Origin: CBDHCC01 sp965261015
GTDB lineage: Bacteria > Pseudomonadota > Alphaproteobacteria > Sphingomonadales > Sphingomonadaceae
Direction of reading: 5' to 3'
Assembly: GCA_965261015.1 (NCBI GenBank)
Contig: CBDHCC010000001.1
Coordinates: 620,001 to 684,000, forward strand
Length of the DNA stretch: 64,000 nt
Within the stretch, counting starts at the first letter, position 1; the number at the start of each line of letters is the position of its first letter. Below the pieces are notes generated by a model. The model ran no database searches. It was given only the letters and a program-made list of their open reading frames with translations, and was not told the origin of the DNA. Below, one piece after another: positions 7,204 to 15,791 of this stretch. The position numbers and the translations under genes are program-made.

Positions 7204-10200
7204 TCCCGTTCCTCGCCAAAGCCGCCGCCACCCGGCGTCAGGATGACGATGCGGTCGCCCGCGGACATCGCGACCGACCGGGTGGCCGACAGCGGTTCGA
7301 CGCGCCCGTCCGCGCGCTCCACCCAGTCGCGACCGGGCAGCGCGTCGCCGCCACCCGCCAGGCCGCGGGGCGCCACCCGCCGCCGATTGGCCAGGAGGTT
7401 GGCCCGCATCGGCCGCAGGAAGGTCAGGCGACGATCGCAACCGTCGCCGCCGCGATAGCGGCCGCGTCCACCAGAACCGTGGCGGATGGCGAAGCGATCC
7501 AGGCGCACCGGAAAGCGCGCCTCCAGCACTTCCGGGTCCGTCAGCCGGCTGTTCGTCATGTGCGTCTGGACCGCGTCCGTCCCGTCGTGATCGACGCCGG
7601 CCCCCGACCCGCCGGCGATCGTCTCGTAATATTGCAGGCGATCGTCGCCGAAGGTGAGATTGTTCATCGTGCCTTGGGACGGCGCGAGGCGTCCGGTGGC
7701 CGCGAACAGGGCGTCGGTCACGACCTGGCTGGTCTCGACATTGCCGGCCACCACCGCCGCCGGCCATGACGGCTTCAGCATCGACCGGTCGGGGATGACG
7801 ATGTCGATCGGCCGCAGGCAGCCGTCGTTCATCGGGATCGCATCGTCGATCAAGGTGCGAACGACATAGAGGGCGGCGGCCCGGGCGATCGCCTGGGGCG
7901 CGTTGAAGTTGTCGGCCAGTTGCGCGCTGGTCCCGCTGAAATCGAACACGGCCGATCGCGCCGCGCGATCGATCCGGACGGCCACCGCGACACACGCCCC
8001 GTTGTCCAGCGCGTAAGCGAACGCCCCGTCGTCCAGACACGCGATCAGCCGGCGGACCGACTCCTCGGCGTTGTCCAGGACGTGGCCCATATAGGCCAGG
8101 ACCACGTCCGCGCCGTATTCGGCGGCGGCGCGGACCAGCGCGTCGGCTCCGCGCGTGCACGCCGCGACCTGCGCCCTCAGGTCGGAGAGGTTGCGGTCGG
8201 GGCTGCGCGCGGGCCACTCGCCGCCGGCCAGCACGTCGCGCACGGCGCTCTCCAGGAACCGCCCCTCGTCGACCAGCAGCAGGTCGTCGATCAGCACGCC
8301 CTCGTCGGCGATGGTGCGGCTGTCGGGCGGCATGGATCCCGGCGCCGTGCCGCCGACATCGGCATGGTGGCCGCGCGCCGCGACGAAGGCCGACGGGCGC
8401 GCGTCCTCGCCAAAGAACACCGGGACGATCACCGTGATATCGGGCAGATGGGTGCCGCCGCGATAGGGGTTGTTCAGCGCGTACGCGTCGCCCCGCCGGA
8501 TGCCGCGCGCGTCGCCGCCCGGACCACGCGACCGCAAGATGGCCCGGACGCTCTCGCCCATCGATCCCAGATGGACCGGGATGTGCGGTGCGTTGGCGAT
8601 CAGGGCCCCGTGCGGGTCGAACACGGCGCACGAGAAATCCAGCCGTTCCTTGATGTTGACGGAGACCGCCGTGGACTGGAGCGTCACGCCCATATCCTCG
8701 GCGATCGCCATGAAGAGGTGGTTGAAGATCTCCAGCCTGATGGGGTCGACGGCGGTTCCGAAGGCCGCCCCGCGTTCGAGGGGCGCGACGCGGGTCAGGA
8801 CCAGCGTCGCGTCGGCCGCCCGCACCGCCCGCCAGCCGCCCGCGACCAGGGTGGCGCCGGACGCCTCCAGGATCAGGGCCGGACCGTCGATCGCCTGCCC
8901 TTGGGACAGGTCGTCGCGTCGATAGGCCGGGGGTCCGTCCCGGGCGATCGGGACGGCACCCGGTCCGGGCGGAACCGCCCGTTCGGTCGCCTTGGGCGAT
9001 CGGGCGGTCGCCTCGACCGACAGTGTCTCGACGATGGGCTCGCCCGGGTCTTCGAAGCCGAAGCGGCGCCGGTGAAGCTCGGCGAACGCGGCCCGCATCG
9101 ACGCGGGTGAGGCGACGTCGACCTCCAGCGTGGTGTCGCTGCCCGGCGCGCGCAGGCGGGCGCGACGGCTGAGGTCGATGTGCGCCACCGGGACGCCCTG
9201 GCTCACCAGGTCGGCGCGCGCGGCCTCCTCCAGCTCGGCCAAGGGCGCGGCGAAGTCGCGGCCCAGCGGTTCGAGCCACCCCCTCTCGCGGCGGGATTTC
9301 ACGTCCGCCAACCCGATCCCAAAGGCCGAGAGCACACCGGCGAGGGGATGGATCAGGATGCGGGTCATGCCCAGCGCGTCGGCCACCGCGCAGGCGTGCT
9401 GCCCTCCCGCGCCGCCGAAGCAGGCCAGCGTGTAGCGGGTGACATCGTAGCCGCGCGCGATGGAGATCTTGCGGATCGCGGCGGCCATGCCGTCGACGGC
9501 GATCGCCAGGAAACCCTCCGCGATCGTCGCCAGCTCCAGCGATCGCCCGGTGGCCTGCCGCACCGCGTCGCCGATCTGCCGCAACCGGCTCCGGGCGGCG
9601 TCGGCGTCGAGCGGCTGGTCGCCGCGGGGGCCGAACACGGCGGGGAAATGATCGACGCTGATCCGGCCCAGATAGACGTTGCAGTCGGTCACCGTCAGCG
9701 GCCCGCCGGCGCGATAGCTCGCCGGACCGGGCCGCGCGCCCGCCGAGTCCGGTCCGACCCGGAACCGCATGCCGTCGAAGCGGCACACCGATCCGCCGCC
9801 GGCCGCGATCGTGTGGATCTGCATCATCGGCGCGCGGATGCGCACGCCGGCCACGAGGTTCTCGTCCCCAAGCTCGTAGGCTCCCGCATAGTGGGACACG
9901 TCGGTCGACGTGCCCCCCATGTCGAAGCCGATCAGCCGCTCGCCCCCGTGCGCGGCGCTGGCGGCGACCATGCCCACCACCCCGCCGGCCGGACCGGACA
10001 GGACGGCATCCTTTCCGCGAAAGCCGTGGGCGTCGACCAGACCTCCGTTCGATTGCAGGAACTGCAGGCGGGCACCGCCGTCCAACCCCGCCGCGATCCG
10101 CTCGACATAGCGACCGAGCACAGGGGAAAGATACGCGTCGGCCACCGTCGTGTCGCCCCGCCCGATCAGCTTGATCAGCGGCGCGACCTCGTGACTCACC

Positions 10201-10754
10201 GACACCTGCGAGAAGCCCGCGTCGCGCGCCAGCGCGGCGATCCGCGCCTCGTGATCCGTGTGTCGCCAGCCGTGCATCAGCACGATGGCGATCGACGGGA
10301 TGCCGTCCGCCCTCAGCCGCTCCAGCTGGGCGCGCACCGCCGCCTCGTCCAGCGGGCGCAGGACCGCGCCGTCCACGCCGACCCGCTCGTCGATCTCGAC
10401 CACGGCCTCGTACAGCATGTCGGGGAGCACGATGTGGCGCGCGAAGGTGTGCGGGCGCGCCTGATAGCCGATCCGCAGCGCGTCGCCGAAGCCGGCGGTG
10501 ATCGCCAGGGCCGTGCGTTCGCCCCGGCGTTCCAGAAGGGCGTTGGTCGCCACGGTGGTGCCCATGCGAACGCCCCGCACGGTCCCGCCCTCCCGCGCCA
10601 ACACGCGCCTGATCCCTTCGAGCGCCGCGTCGTCATAGGTGCCGGGATTTTCGGACAGCAGCTTGTCGACGCGCACGCGGCCATCGTCCGCGCGCGCCAC
10701 GATGTCGGTGAAGGTGCCCCCGCGATCGATCGCGAATGACCAGCTCGTGCTCAC
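7200..10754 (-). CDS. 5-oxoprolinase / N-methylhydantoinase, HyuA-HyuB fusion
   Basis: 1184 residues from a GTG; an upstream in-frame TTG at 10769 is possible but the conserved protein begins at WSFAIDRGGTFTDIVA. Residues ~5-185 are the Hydant_A N-terminal domain with the phosphate-binding DRGGTFTD loop, ~200-500 the HyuA actin/hexokinase-like core (IGFDMGGTSTDVSHY), and ~670-1180 the HyuB domain (NHLFMAIAEDMGVTLQSTAVSVNIKER, GNVETSQ). The size and fused order match ATP-dependent 5-oxoprolinases of the OPLAH type, which open pyroglutamate to glutamate, rather than two-subunit hydantoinases. First gene of an operon with DUF969, DUF979 and DUF2891, which supports oxoproline over hydantoin. Confidence 0.88.
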   Translation of the reverse strand: MSTSWSFAIDRGGTFTDIVARADDGRVRVDKLLSENPGTYDDAALEGIRRVLAREGGTVRGVRMGTTVATNALLERRGERTALAITAGFGDALRIGYQARPHTFARHIVLPDMLYEAVVEIDERVGVDGAVLRPLDEAAVRAQLERLRADGIPSIAIVLMHGWRHTDHEARIAALARDAGFSQVSVSHEVAPLIKLIGRGDTTVADAYLSPVLGRYVERIAAGLDGGARLQFLQSNGGLVDAHGFRGKDAVLSGPAGGVVGMVAASAAHGGERLIGFDMGGTSTDVSHYAGAYELGDENLVAGVRIRAPMMQIHTIAAGGGSVCRFDGMRFRVGPDSAGARPGPASYRAGGPLTVTDCNVYLGRISVDHFPAVFGPRGDQPLDADAARSRLRQIGDAVRQATGRSLELATIAEGFLAIAVDGMAAAIRKISIARGYDVTRYTLACFGGAGGQHACAVADALGMTRILIHPLAGVLSAFGIGLADVKSRRERGWLEPLGRDFAAPLAELEEAARADLVSQGVPVAHIDLSRRARLRAPGSDTTLEVDVASPASMRAAFAELHRRRFGFEDPGEPIVETLSVEATARSPKATERAVPPGPGAVPIARDGPPAYRRDDLSQGQAIDGPALILEASGATLVAGGWRAVRAADATLVLTRVAPLERGAAFGTAVDPIRLEIFNHLFMAIAEDMGVTLQSTAVSVNIKERLDFSCAVFDPHGALIANAPHIPVHLGSMGESVRAILRSRGPGGDARGIRRGDAYALNNPYRGGTHLPDITVIVPVFFGEDARPSAFVAARGHHADVGGTAPGSMPPDSRTIADEGVLIDDLLLVDEGRFLESAVRDVLAGGEWPARSPDRNLSDLRAQVAACTRGADALVRAAAEYGADVVLAYMGHVLDNAEESVRRLIACLDDGAFAYALDNGACVAVAVRIDRAARSAVFDFSGTSAQLADNFNAPQAIARAAALYVVRTLIDDAIPMNDGCLRPIDIVIPDRSMLKPSWPAAVVAGNVETSQVVTDALFAATGRLAPSQGTMNNLTFGDDRLQYYETIAGGSGAGVDHDGTDAVQTHMTNSRLTDPEVLEARFPVRLDRFAIRHGSGGRGRYRGGDGCDRRLTFLRPMRANLLANRRRVAPRGLAGGGDALPGRDWVERADGRVEPLSATRSVAMSAGDRIVILTPGGGGFGEERE

Positions 10755-10881
10755 GCGCCCATCAAGCAAAGGCCGCCGCGTTCCTCAACGCTTTTTCCCG
10801 AAGCCGACGCCGATCCCGGTTCCGGACCGTGGCCGTCGGGAGGCGGCTGGTCGGGCGCGGCCGGGTCGAACCTTCGGACGC

Positions 10882-12453
10882 GTGACCTGTTGCAGCGGCT
10901 TGTCCGGCTGTGGCATCGTTCGGTCACCCGCTCGCAGGAGACCGCCCGTCCCGCTCACCGTCGATCTCGTCCGCCGGGGAGCGCGCCGCTGGGGCGATCG
11001 GCCGGCCCTGCGACATGGCGACCACCTGCTCAGCTTCCGCGCGGTCGATCGCTTGGCGAGCCGGCTGGCCAACGCGCTGATCGCCTCGGGCGTCCGGCCG
11101 CAGGACCGGGTGGCCCTGCTGGTCGACAACGGCCCGCACTCCGTGCCCCTCGACTTCGCCTGCCTGAAGGCGCGCGCCGTCCGCGCGCCGCTGAACAGCC
11201 GCCTGGCCGAGGCCGAGCACCGCGCCATGCTGGCGCAGACCACGCCACGGCTGCTGATCGCGAGCGCGGCGCTGGTCGACCGGGCGCGCGCGCTCGCCGA
11301 CCAAGTGGATGGAACCGTGCTGACGCTGGGCGGCGGCGGCGCGGACGACCTGCTGGCGAGAGCGGATCGGGCGAGCGACACCGACCCGATGCTGCCGACG
11401 CCGCCCGACGACGTGGTGCTGGCGCTGTTCACGTCGGGCACCACCGGCACGCTCAAGGCCGCGCGGCACACCCAGGCAAGCTATGCCGCGGTCGCCGCCA
11501 ACATCCTGGCCAACCTGGTCTCGCCCGGCCGCGACGACGCGATGATCCACGCGGCCTCGCTGATCCACGCCAGCGGCACCTTCGTGCTGCCTTTCTGGTT
11601 AAGGGGCGGGCGCTCGGTGGTGCTCGACCGCTTCGACCCCGAGACCTTCCTGGCCGACGCGCGCGCGTCCGGCGCGACTCACGCCAATCTGGTGCCGACC
11701 ATGCTCCAGATGCTGCTGGAGGCGGGCGACGCGGACCGGGGGCCGTTGCGATCGGTCGTCTACGGCGCCTCGCCCATGCCGCGCCCGACCATGGAGCGGG
11801 CGCTGGACCGGTTCGGACCGGTGTTCACGCAGTATTACGGCCAGACGGAGGCCCCGCTGGCGCTCGCCGTGCTGCGGGCGGCGGATCACCTGGGGCCCGA
11901 CGCGCCGCTGTCGGCCTGCGGTCAGCCGGCGGTCGACGTGTCGATCAGCCTGGTGGACGAGGCGGGCGCGCCCGTGGCCGACGGCGAGGTGGGCGAGGTC
12001 GCGGTGGCGGGGCCGATGGTCCATGCGGGCTATCTGGGCGCGCCGGAACTGAACCGGGAGGCGCGCCTGCCCGACGGCGGCTGGCGCACGCGCGATCTCG
12101 GCCGCTTCGACGCGCGCGGCTTTCTGCACCTGGTCGACCGCGCGAGCGACATGATCGTGACCGGCGGCTACAACGTCTATCCGCGCGAGGTGGAGGACGC
12201 CCTGGCCGCGCACCCCGCGGTGGTGGAGTGCGCCGCCGTCGGCGCTCCCGACCAGAAGTGGGTGGAGGCGGTGGTCGCCTTCGTCGTCGCGCGCGAGCCG
12301 GTGTCGGACGCGGCGCTGCGCGACTGGGTCCGCGCGCGACTGGCGGCCCACAAGGTGCCCAAGCGGATCGTGCGGGTGGACGCGCTGCCCAAGAGCGCGG
12401 TCGGCAAGGTGCTGCGGCGCGCGCTGCGCGACCGGCTGGGGGAGGAGGCATGA
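10882..12453 (+). CDS. AMP-dependent acyl-CoA synthetase/ligase
   Basis: About 523 residues. The ANL-superfamily motifs are intact: P-loop LFTSGTTGTLKAARHT, VYGASPM, QYYGQTEAP, DGGWRTRDLGRFDARGFLHLVDRASDMIVTGGYNVYP hinge region, and the catalytic Lys in LPKSAVGKVLRR. It should adenylate a carboxylate and load CoA. The substrate is unknown. The start is unclear: GTG 10882 is the nearest in-frame start before the conserved domain, which begins near 10950. An AGGAG at 10936 lies just upstream of non-start codons. Overlaps the next crotonase gene by ATGA, so the pair probably activates and then hydrates or isomerises an acyl-CoA. Divergent from the oxoprolinase operon. Confidence 0.84.
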   Translation: MTCCSGLSGCGIVRSPARRRPPVPLTVDLVRRGARRWGDRPALRHGDHLLSFRAVDRLASRLANALIASGVRPQDRVALLVDNGPHSVPLDFACLKARAVRAPLNSRLAEAEHRAMLAQTTPRLLIASAALVDRARALADQVDGTVLTLGGGGADDLLARADRASDTDPMLPTPPDDVVLALFTSGTTGTLKAARHTQASYAAVAANILANLVSPGRDDAMIHAASLIHASGTFVLPFWLRGGRSVVLDRFDPETFLADARASGATHANLVPTMLQMLLEAGDADRGPLRSVVYGASPMPRPTMERALDRFGPVFTQYYGQTEAPLALAVLRAADHLGPDAPLSACGQPAVDVSISLVDEAGAPVADGEVGEVAVAGPMVHAGYLGAPELNREARLPDGGWRTRDLGRFDARGFLHLVDRASDMIVTGGYNVYPREVEDALAAHPAVVECAAVGAPDQKWVEAVVAFVVAREPVSDAALRDWVRARLAAHKVPKRIVRVDALPKSAVGKVLRRALRDRLGEEA

Positions 12454-13220
12454 GCGGCACGATCCTGGTGGAGCGGGACGGGCCGGTGACGGTGGTCACC
12501 ATCGACCGGCCGCACGTCCGCAACGCCGTCGACCGCGCCACCGCCGCCGCGCTCGCCGACGCCTTCCGCGGCTTCGACGCCGACGGGGACGCCGCCGTCG
12601 CGGTGCTGACGGGGGCGGGCGGCAGTTTCTGCGCGGGCGCGGACCTGCGGGCCTTCGCCGAAGGGCGGGGCAACCGGGTGGAGCCCGACGGCGACGGACC
12701 GATGGGGCCGACCCGGATGAGGCTCGCCAAACCCGTGATCGCCGCGGTCGCCGGTCACGCGGTCGCCGGCGGGCTGGAGCTCGCCTGCTGGTGCGACTTG
12801 CGCGTGGTGGAGGAGGACGCGGTGTTCGGCGTCTTTTGCCGCCGCTGGGGCGTGCCGCTGATCGACGGCGGCACCGTGCGCCTGCCCCGCATCATCGGGC
12901 GAGGGCGCGCGCTCGACCTGATCCTGACCGGACGACCGGTGGACGCGGGCGAAGCGCTGGCGATGGGGCTGGCCAACCGTGTCGTGCCGTCGGGACAGGC
13001 GCGCGCGGCGGCGGTCGCGCTGGCCAAGGACATCGCCCGCTTTCCGGCCGCGACCATGTTGAGCGATCGGCGGTCGGTGTACGACGCGCAGGATCGGTCG
13101 ATGGACGAGGCGCTCGCCCGCGAGTTCGCTCTCGGCCGACGGAACCTGGAACGGGCCAGCGTCGGGGCCGTGGCCTTCGCCGGCGGCAAGGGGCGGGGCG
13201 GCGACTTCACCGACATCTAG
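12450..13220 (+). CDS. Enoyl-CoA hydratase/isomerase (crotonase) family protein
   Basis: 256 residues; the ATG overlaps the ligase stop and has GGAGGAG just upstream. Crotonase features: first oxyanion-hole segment LTGAGGSFCAGADLRAF, second AGHAVAGGLELACWCDLRV. The region normally holding the catalytic Glu of hydratases reads FCRRWGVPLIDGGTVRLPRIIG, so the usual E-x-x-x-G pattern is changed and an Asp-Gly-Gly-Thr replaces it. It may therefore be a crotonase with a different reaction (isomerase, dehalogenase or thioesterase-like). Cytoplasmic. Operon partner of the acyl-CoA ligase; ends 41 bp before the convergent kinase stop. Confidence 0.86.
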   Translation: MSGTILVERDGPVTVVTIDRPHVRNAVDRATAAALADAFRGFDADGDAAVAVLTGAGGSFCAGADLRAFAEGRGNRVEPDGDGPMGPTRMRLAKPVIAAVAGHAVAGGLELACWCDLRVVEEDAVFGVFCRRWGVPLIDGGTVRLPRIIGRGRALDLILTGRPVDAGEALAMGLANRVVPSGQARAAAVALAKDIARFPAATMLSDRRSVYDAQDRSMDEALAREFALGRRNLERASVGAVAFAGGKGRGGDFTDI

Positions 13221-13261
13221 TGGAGACGCAGGGTCTCGCACGTCGAGAGCGATGCCGACGC

Positions 13262-14440
13262 TCAGCGGGCGGGCACGGTCGCGGCGAAGCGTGCGCCGCG
13301 ATCGCGGCTCGGGTCCGCCAGCGACAGGTCGCCCCCGTGCGCGCGCAGGATCTGACGGGCGAGCGGCAGGCCGATGCCGTTGCCGCTCGATTTGGTGGTG
13401 AAGAAGGGCTGGAAGATGCTATCCCGGTCCGCGGCGGCGACCCCGCCGCCGTCGTCCGCCACCTCGATCAACGTCCCTTCCACGACCGCGCTCACGGTCA
13501 GCCGCACCTCCGCGCCGCCGGCCTCCGCCCCGTTCTGCAACAAGGCCCAGATCGCCGCGTGAAGCTGGTCCGCGTCCGCCGTCAGCGTGGCCGGCGCGGC
13601 GCGGGTCTCGACCACCAGGCGCCGGTCCGGCCACCGTTCGACGAACAGCCGGCGCAGGTCGTCGGCGAAGCGGCCCACCTCCACAATGCCGGGCACGGGT
13701 GGAGGCAGGTGGGAGAGGGCCGCGTAGTCCGCGCTGAAGCGCTGCAACCCGTCGGCCCGCCTGGCGACGGTCTCCACCGCGTCGCGCGCCTCCGACAGGT
13801 CCGCGCCCGGCTCCGCCAGCATCGCCGCCGCGCTGTGCGCCAGCGAGGCGATCGGGGTCAGCGTGTTGGTGATTTCGTGATGAAGGACGCGCAGCAGTTC
13901 GCGGAGCGCCGCCGCCTCCGCCGCCTTCAGCTCGGCACCGATGTCGACCAGCGCCGCGATGCGGGCGGGGACCGGGCCGGTCAGGTCGGTCGTGATCAGC
14001 GCGAAGGTGCGCTCGTCCGCGCCGCCGCCGATCGCCACGGTGGCGGACCGGCCGGGCGGGGTCGCCGCGATCGTCTCGACCAGCCCCGGCGGCGGATCGG
14101 GCACCAGGTCGTCCGCCCCAAGCAACCGTCGCGCCGCCCGGTTGAGCGCGCGCAGCCGATCGGCCGGGTCGAGCGTCACCAGCGGCGCCGGCGACAGGTC
14201 GAGCGTCGCCACCAGCCGCCGCTCGGCCGCGGCGTCCGGCAAGGAGGGCGAGGGAGCGGGAGACGGCGACACGGCGGCCCGCTCCGCCGCCCGGGCCGCG
14301 ACGATGCCCGTCCATGTCCCCACCAGCAGCGCCACCGTCGCGGTGGCGTACCACCCCCGGCCCAGCGCCAGCGCCGCGCACCCGCCGGCGGCGAACAGCA
14401 GCGCCAGCCGCGCGATCGAGGCGAAGCGGCTAAAGCCCAT
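13262..14440 (-). CDS. Sensor histidine kinase (NtrY-like)
   Basis: 392 residues. Two N-terminal membrane helices (about 8-27 and 31-49) with almost no periplasmic loop, then a low-complexity Pro/Ala linker, a PAS-like region (~70-165) and the transmitter. The H-box is VLHHEITNTLTPIASL, with His188 the likely phosphorylation site. ATPase boxes follow: N-box ALLQNGAEAGG, G1 VADDGGG, F/G2 FFTTKSSGNGIGLPLARQI. The short loop between helices suggests it senses the membrane or cytoplasm rather than a periplasmic ligand. It overlaps the response-regulator gene by 11 bp and is translated after it. Likely controls the divergent HlyD/MacB exporter. Confidence 0.86.
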   Translation of the reverse strand: MGFSRFASIARLALLFAAGGCAALALGRGWYATATVALLVGTWTGIVAARAAERAAVSPSPAPSPSLPDAAAERRLVATLDLSPAPLVTLDPADRLRALNRAARRLLGADDLVPDPPPGLVETIAATPPGRSATVAIGGGADERTFALITTDLTGPVPARIAALVDIGAELKAAEAAALRELLRVLHHEITNTLTPIASLAHSAAAMLAEPGADLSEARDAVETVARRADGLQRFSADYAALSHLPPPVPGIVEVGRFADDLRRLFVERWPDRRLVVETRAAPATLTADADQLHAAIWALLQNGAEAGGAEVRLTVSAVVEGTLIEVADDGGGVAAADRDSIFQPFFTTKSSGNGIGLPLARQILRAHGGDLSLADPSRDRGARFAATVPAR

Positions 14441-15665
14441 ATTTCGCCATGCGCCGATAGAGCGCGGCGCGGGTGAGGCCGAGTTCGGTGGCGGCGCGGC
14501 TGACGTTGAAGGCGTGGCGCTTCAACGCCGCCTCGACCAGCGCGCGCTCACCGCGCGACAGGTTGAGGTCGGCCGCGATCGCGCGGGGCGTCGGGTCGTC
14601 GGGCGGAACCGCCAGCGCGAGGTCCGCCACGTCGTGGACGTCGCCGCTGCCCAGCAGCACCGCGCGCTCCATCGCCTGGCGCAGACCGCGCACCCCGTCG
14701 GGCCAGCGGTCGGCCGCGATCGCGCGGGCGGCTTCGTCCGACAGGTCCCTGGCGGCCTTGCGGTAGCGGGCGGCGAAGAGGGACAGAAAGTGCCGCGCCA
14801 GCACCAGCGCGTCCTCGCCGCGGTCCGCCAGCGGCGGCAGGTCGATCTCGACCGTGTTGACGCGGTAGAGCAGGTCGTCGACGAGCGCGGCCCGGAGCGC
14901 GGCGCGGTCCAGCCGGCTGGTCGCGATCACGCGCGCGCCGGTCAGGGCCCGCGCCGCCGCCGCCTGATCCGCGCGCGCGAGCTGTTCCACGCCGTCGAGC
15001 ACGACCGTCGTGCCGCCCGCCTCGGCCACCCGCGCGGGCACGAGGGGGGCCGAGCAGTCCACCGTCGTGAGCGGCCCCTCGGCCCGAGCGGAGGCGTGGT
15101 GGATCGCGCGCGCGGTCAGGCTCTTGCCCGATCCCGCCGGCCCTCGCACCAGCACCGCCGCGTCCGTGGGGGCGATGCGGGCGACGAGCGCGCGCAGCCG
15201 CGCGATCGCCGCGCTCTCGCCGATCAGCAGCCGGTCCTCGCCCGATCCGTGCGCGGGCACCACCTCCCGCCGGGCGCGGCGCAGCGCCACGCCGCGCTCC
15301 ACCGTGGCGAGCAGGCGCGGGTTGCTCCAAGGCTTGATCACGAAATCGCTGGCACCCGCGCGCATGGCCTGCACCGCCACCGCGATGCCGCCATGGCCGG
15401 TGACGACCACCACCACGGCGTCCCGGTCGGCGGCGAGCAGGCGGTCGAGCATCGCGAACCCCTCTTCCCCCGTGGTCCGCCCGCGCGCGAAATTGAGGTC
15501 GAGGAGCACGACGTCGAACGCGCGCTCCGCCAGCCGGACCCAGGCCGCCGCCGGATCGGCCGCTCCCGTCACCGCCATGCCCTGGCGTTCCAGCAGCAGG
15601 CGCGCGGCCTTTACGATGTCGGGATCGTCGTCGACGATCAGGATGGAAGGCGATTCGCTTGACAT
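14430..15665 (-). CDS. NtrC-like response regulator with AAA+ core lacking the GAFTGA loop
   Basis: 411 residues, ATG start (MSSESPS). The receiver domain (residues 8-125) has acidic Asp12/13, phospho-acceptor Asp56 in VVLLDLN, Thr in VVTGHGG and Lys in VIKPW. The AAA+ core has Walker A GPAGSGKS (175-182) and a weakened Walker B VVLDGVE (221-227, Gly in place of Glu after Asp). Between DCSAPL and TTVVLD only about 10 residues remain, where sigma-54 activators carry the ELFGHxxGAFTGA loop. The C-terminal Fis-type HTH (HAFNVSRAATELGLTRAALYRRMAKYGL) is complete. It is thus probably a sigma-54-independent DNA-binding regulator. Divergent from the exporter genes it probably controls. Confidence 0.88.
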   Translation of the reverse strand: MSSESPSILIVDDDPDIVKAARLLLERQGMAVTGAADPAAAWVRLAERAFDVVLLDLNFARGRTTGEEGFAMLDRLLAADRDAVVVVVTGHGGIAVAVQAMRAGASDFVIKPWSNPRLLATVERGVALRRARREVVPAHGSGEDRLLIGESAAIARLRALVARIAPTDAAVLVRGPAGSGKSLTARAIHHASARAEGPLTTVDCSAPLVPARVAEAGGTTVVLDGVEQLARADQAAAARALTGARVIATSRLDRAALRAALVDDLLYRVNTVEIDLPPLADRGEDALVLARHFLSLFAARYRKAARDLSDEAARAIAADRWPDGVRGLRQAMERAVLLGSGDVHDVADLALAVPPDDPTPRAIAADLNLSRGERALVEAALKRHAFNVSRAATELGLTRAALYRRMAKYGL

Positions 15666-15676
15666 GGGCCAGCCAG

Positions 15677-15692
15677 TGTTCGGAAACGGACA
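15677..15692. promoter_or_regulatory. Candidate operator 1 of the two-component regulator
   Basis: A 16-bp near-perfect inverted repeat, TGTTCG-GAAA-CGGACA, lies 11 bp upstream of the regulator start in the 126-bp divergent region. A related copy lies at 15739-15754 and a further half site TGTCCG at 15785-15790 just before the HlyD start. Fis-type HTH dimers bind sites of this form. Assignment to the adjacent regulator is inference from position and repetition. Confidence 0.5.
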
Positions 15693-15738
15693 GTGCATAC
15701 GCCAGCGAACGGCCGGCTGAACAGGGGCCGTCCCAAAC

Positions 15739-15754
15739 TGTTGGAAAACCGGAC
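15739..15754. promoter_or_regulatory. Candidate operator 2 of the two-component regulator
   Basis: TGTTGG-AAAA-CCGGAC resembles the site at 15677-15692 with an A-rich 4-bp centre and the same half-site register, though less symmetric. It is 37 bp upstream of the HlyD start codon, where an activator or repressor could act on the exporter promoter. Confidence 0.4.
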
Positions 15755-15791
15755 TTTCCGCGACCGCCGCGCCGTGCGGTAGACTGTCCGC

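Noticed and set aside
14430..15791. Sigma-54 dependent promoter and activator
   Set aside because: No GG-N10-GC promoter was found in the divergent region and the regulator lacks the GAFTGA loop.
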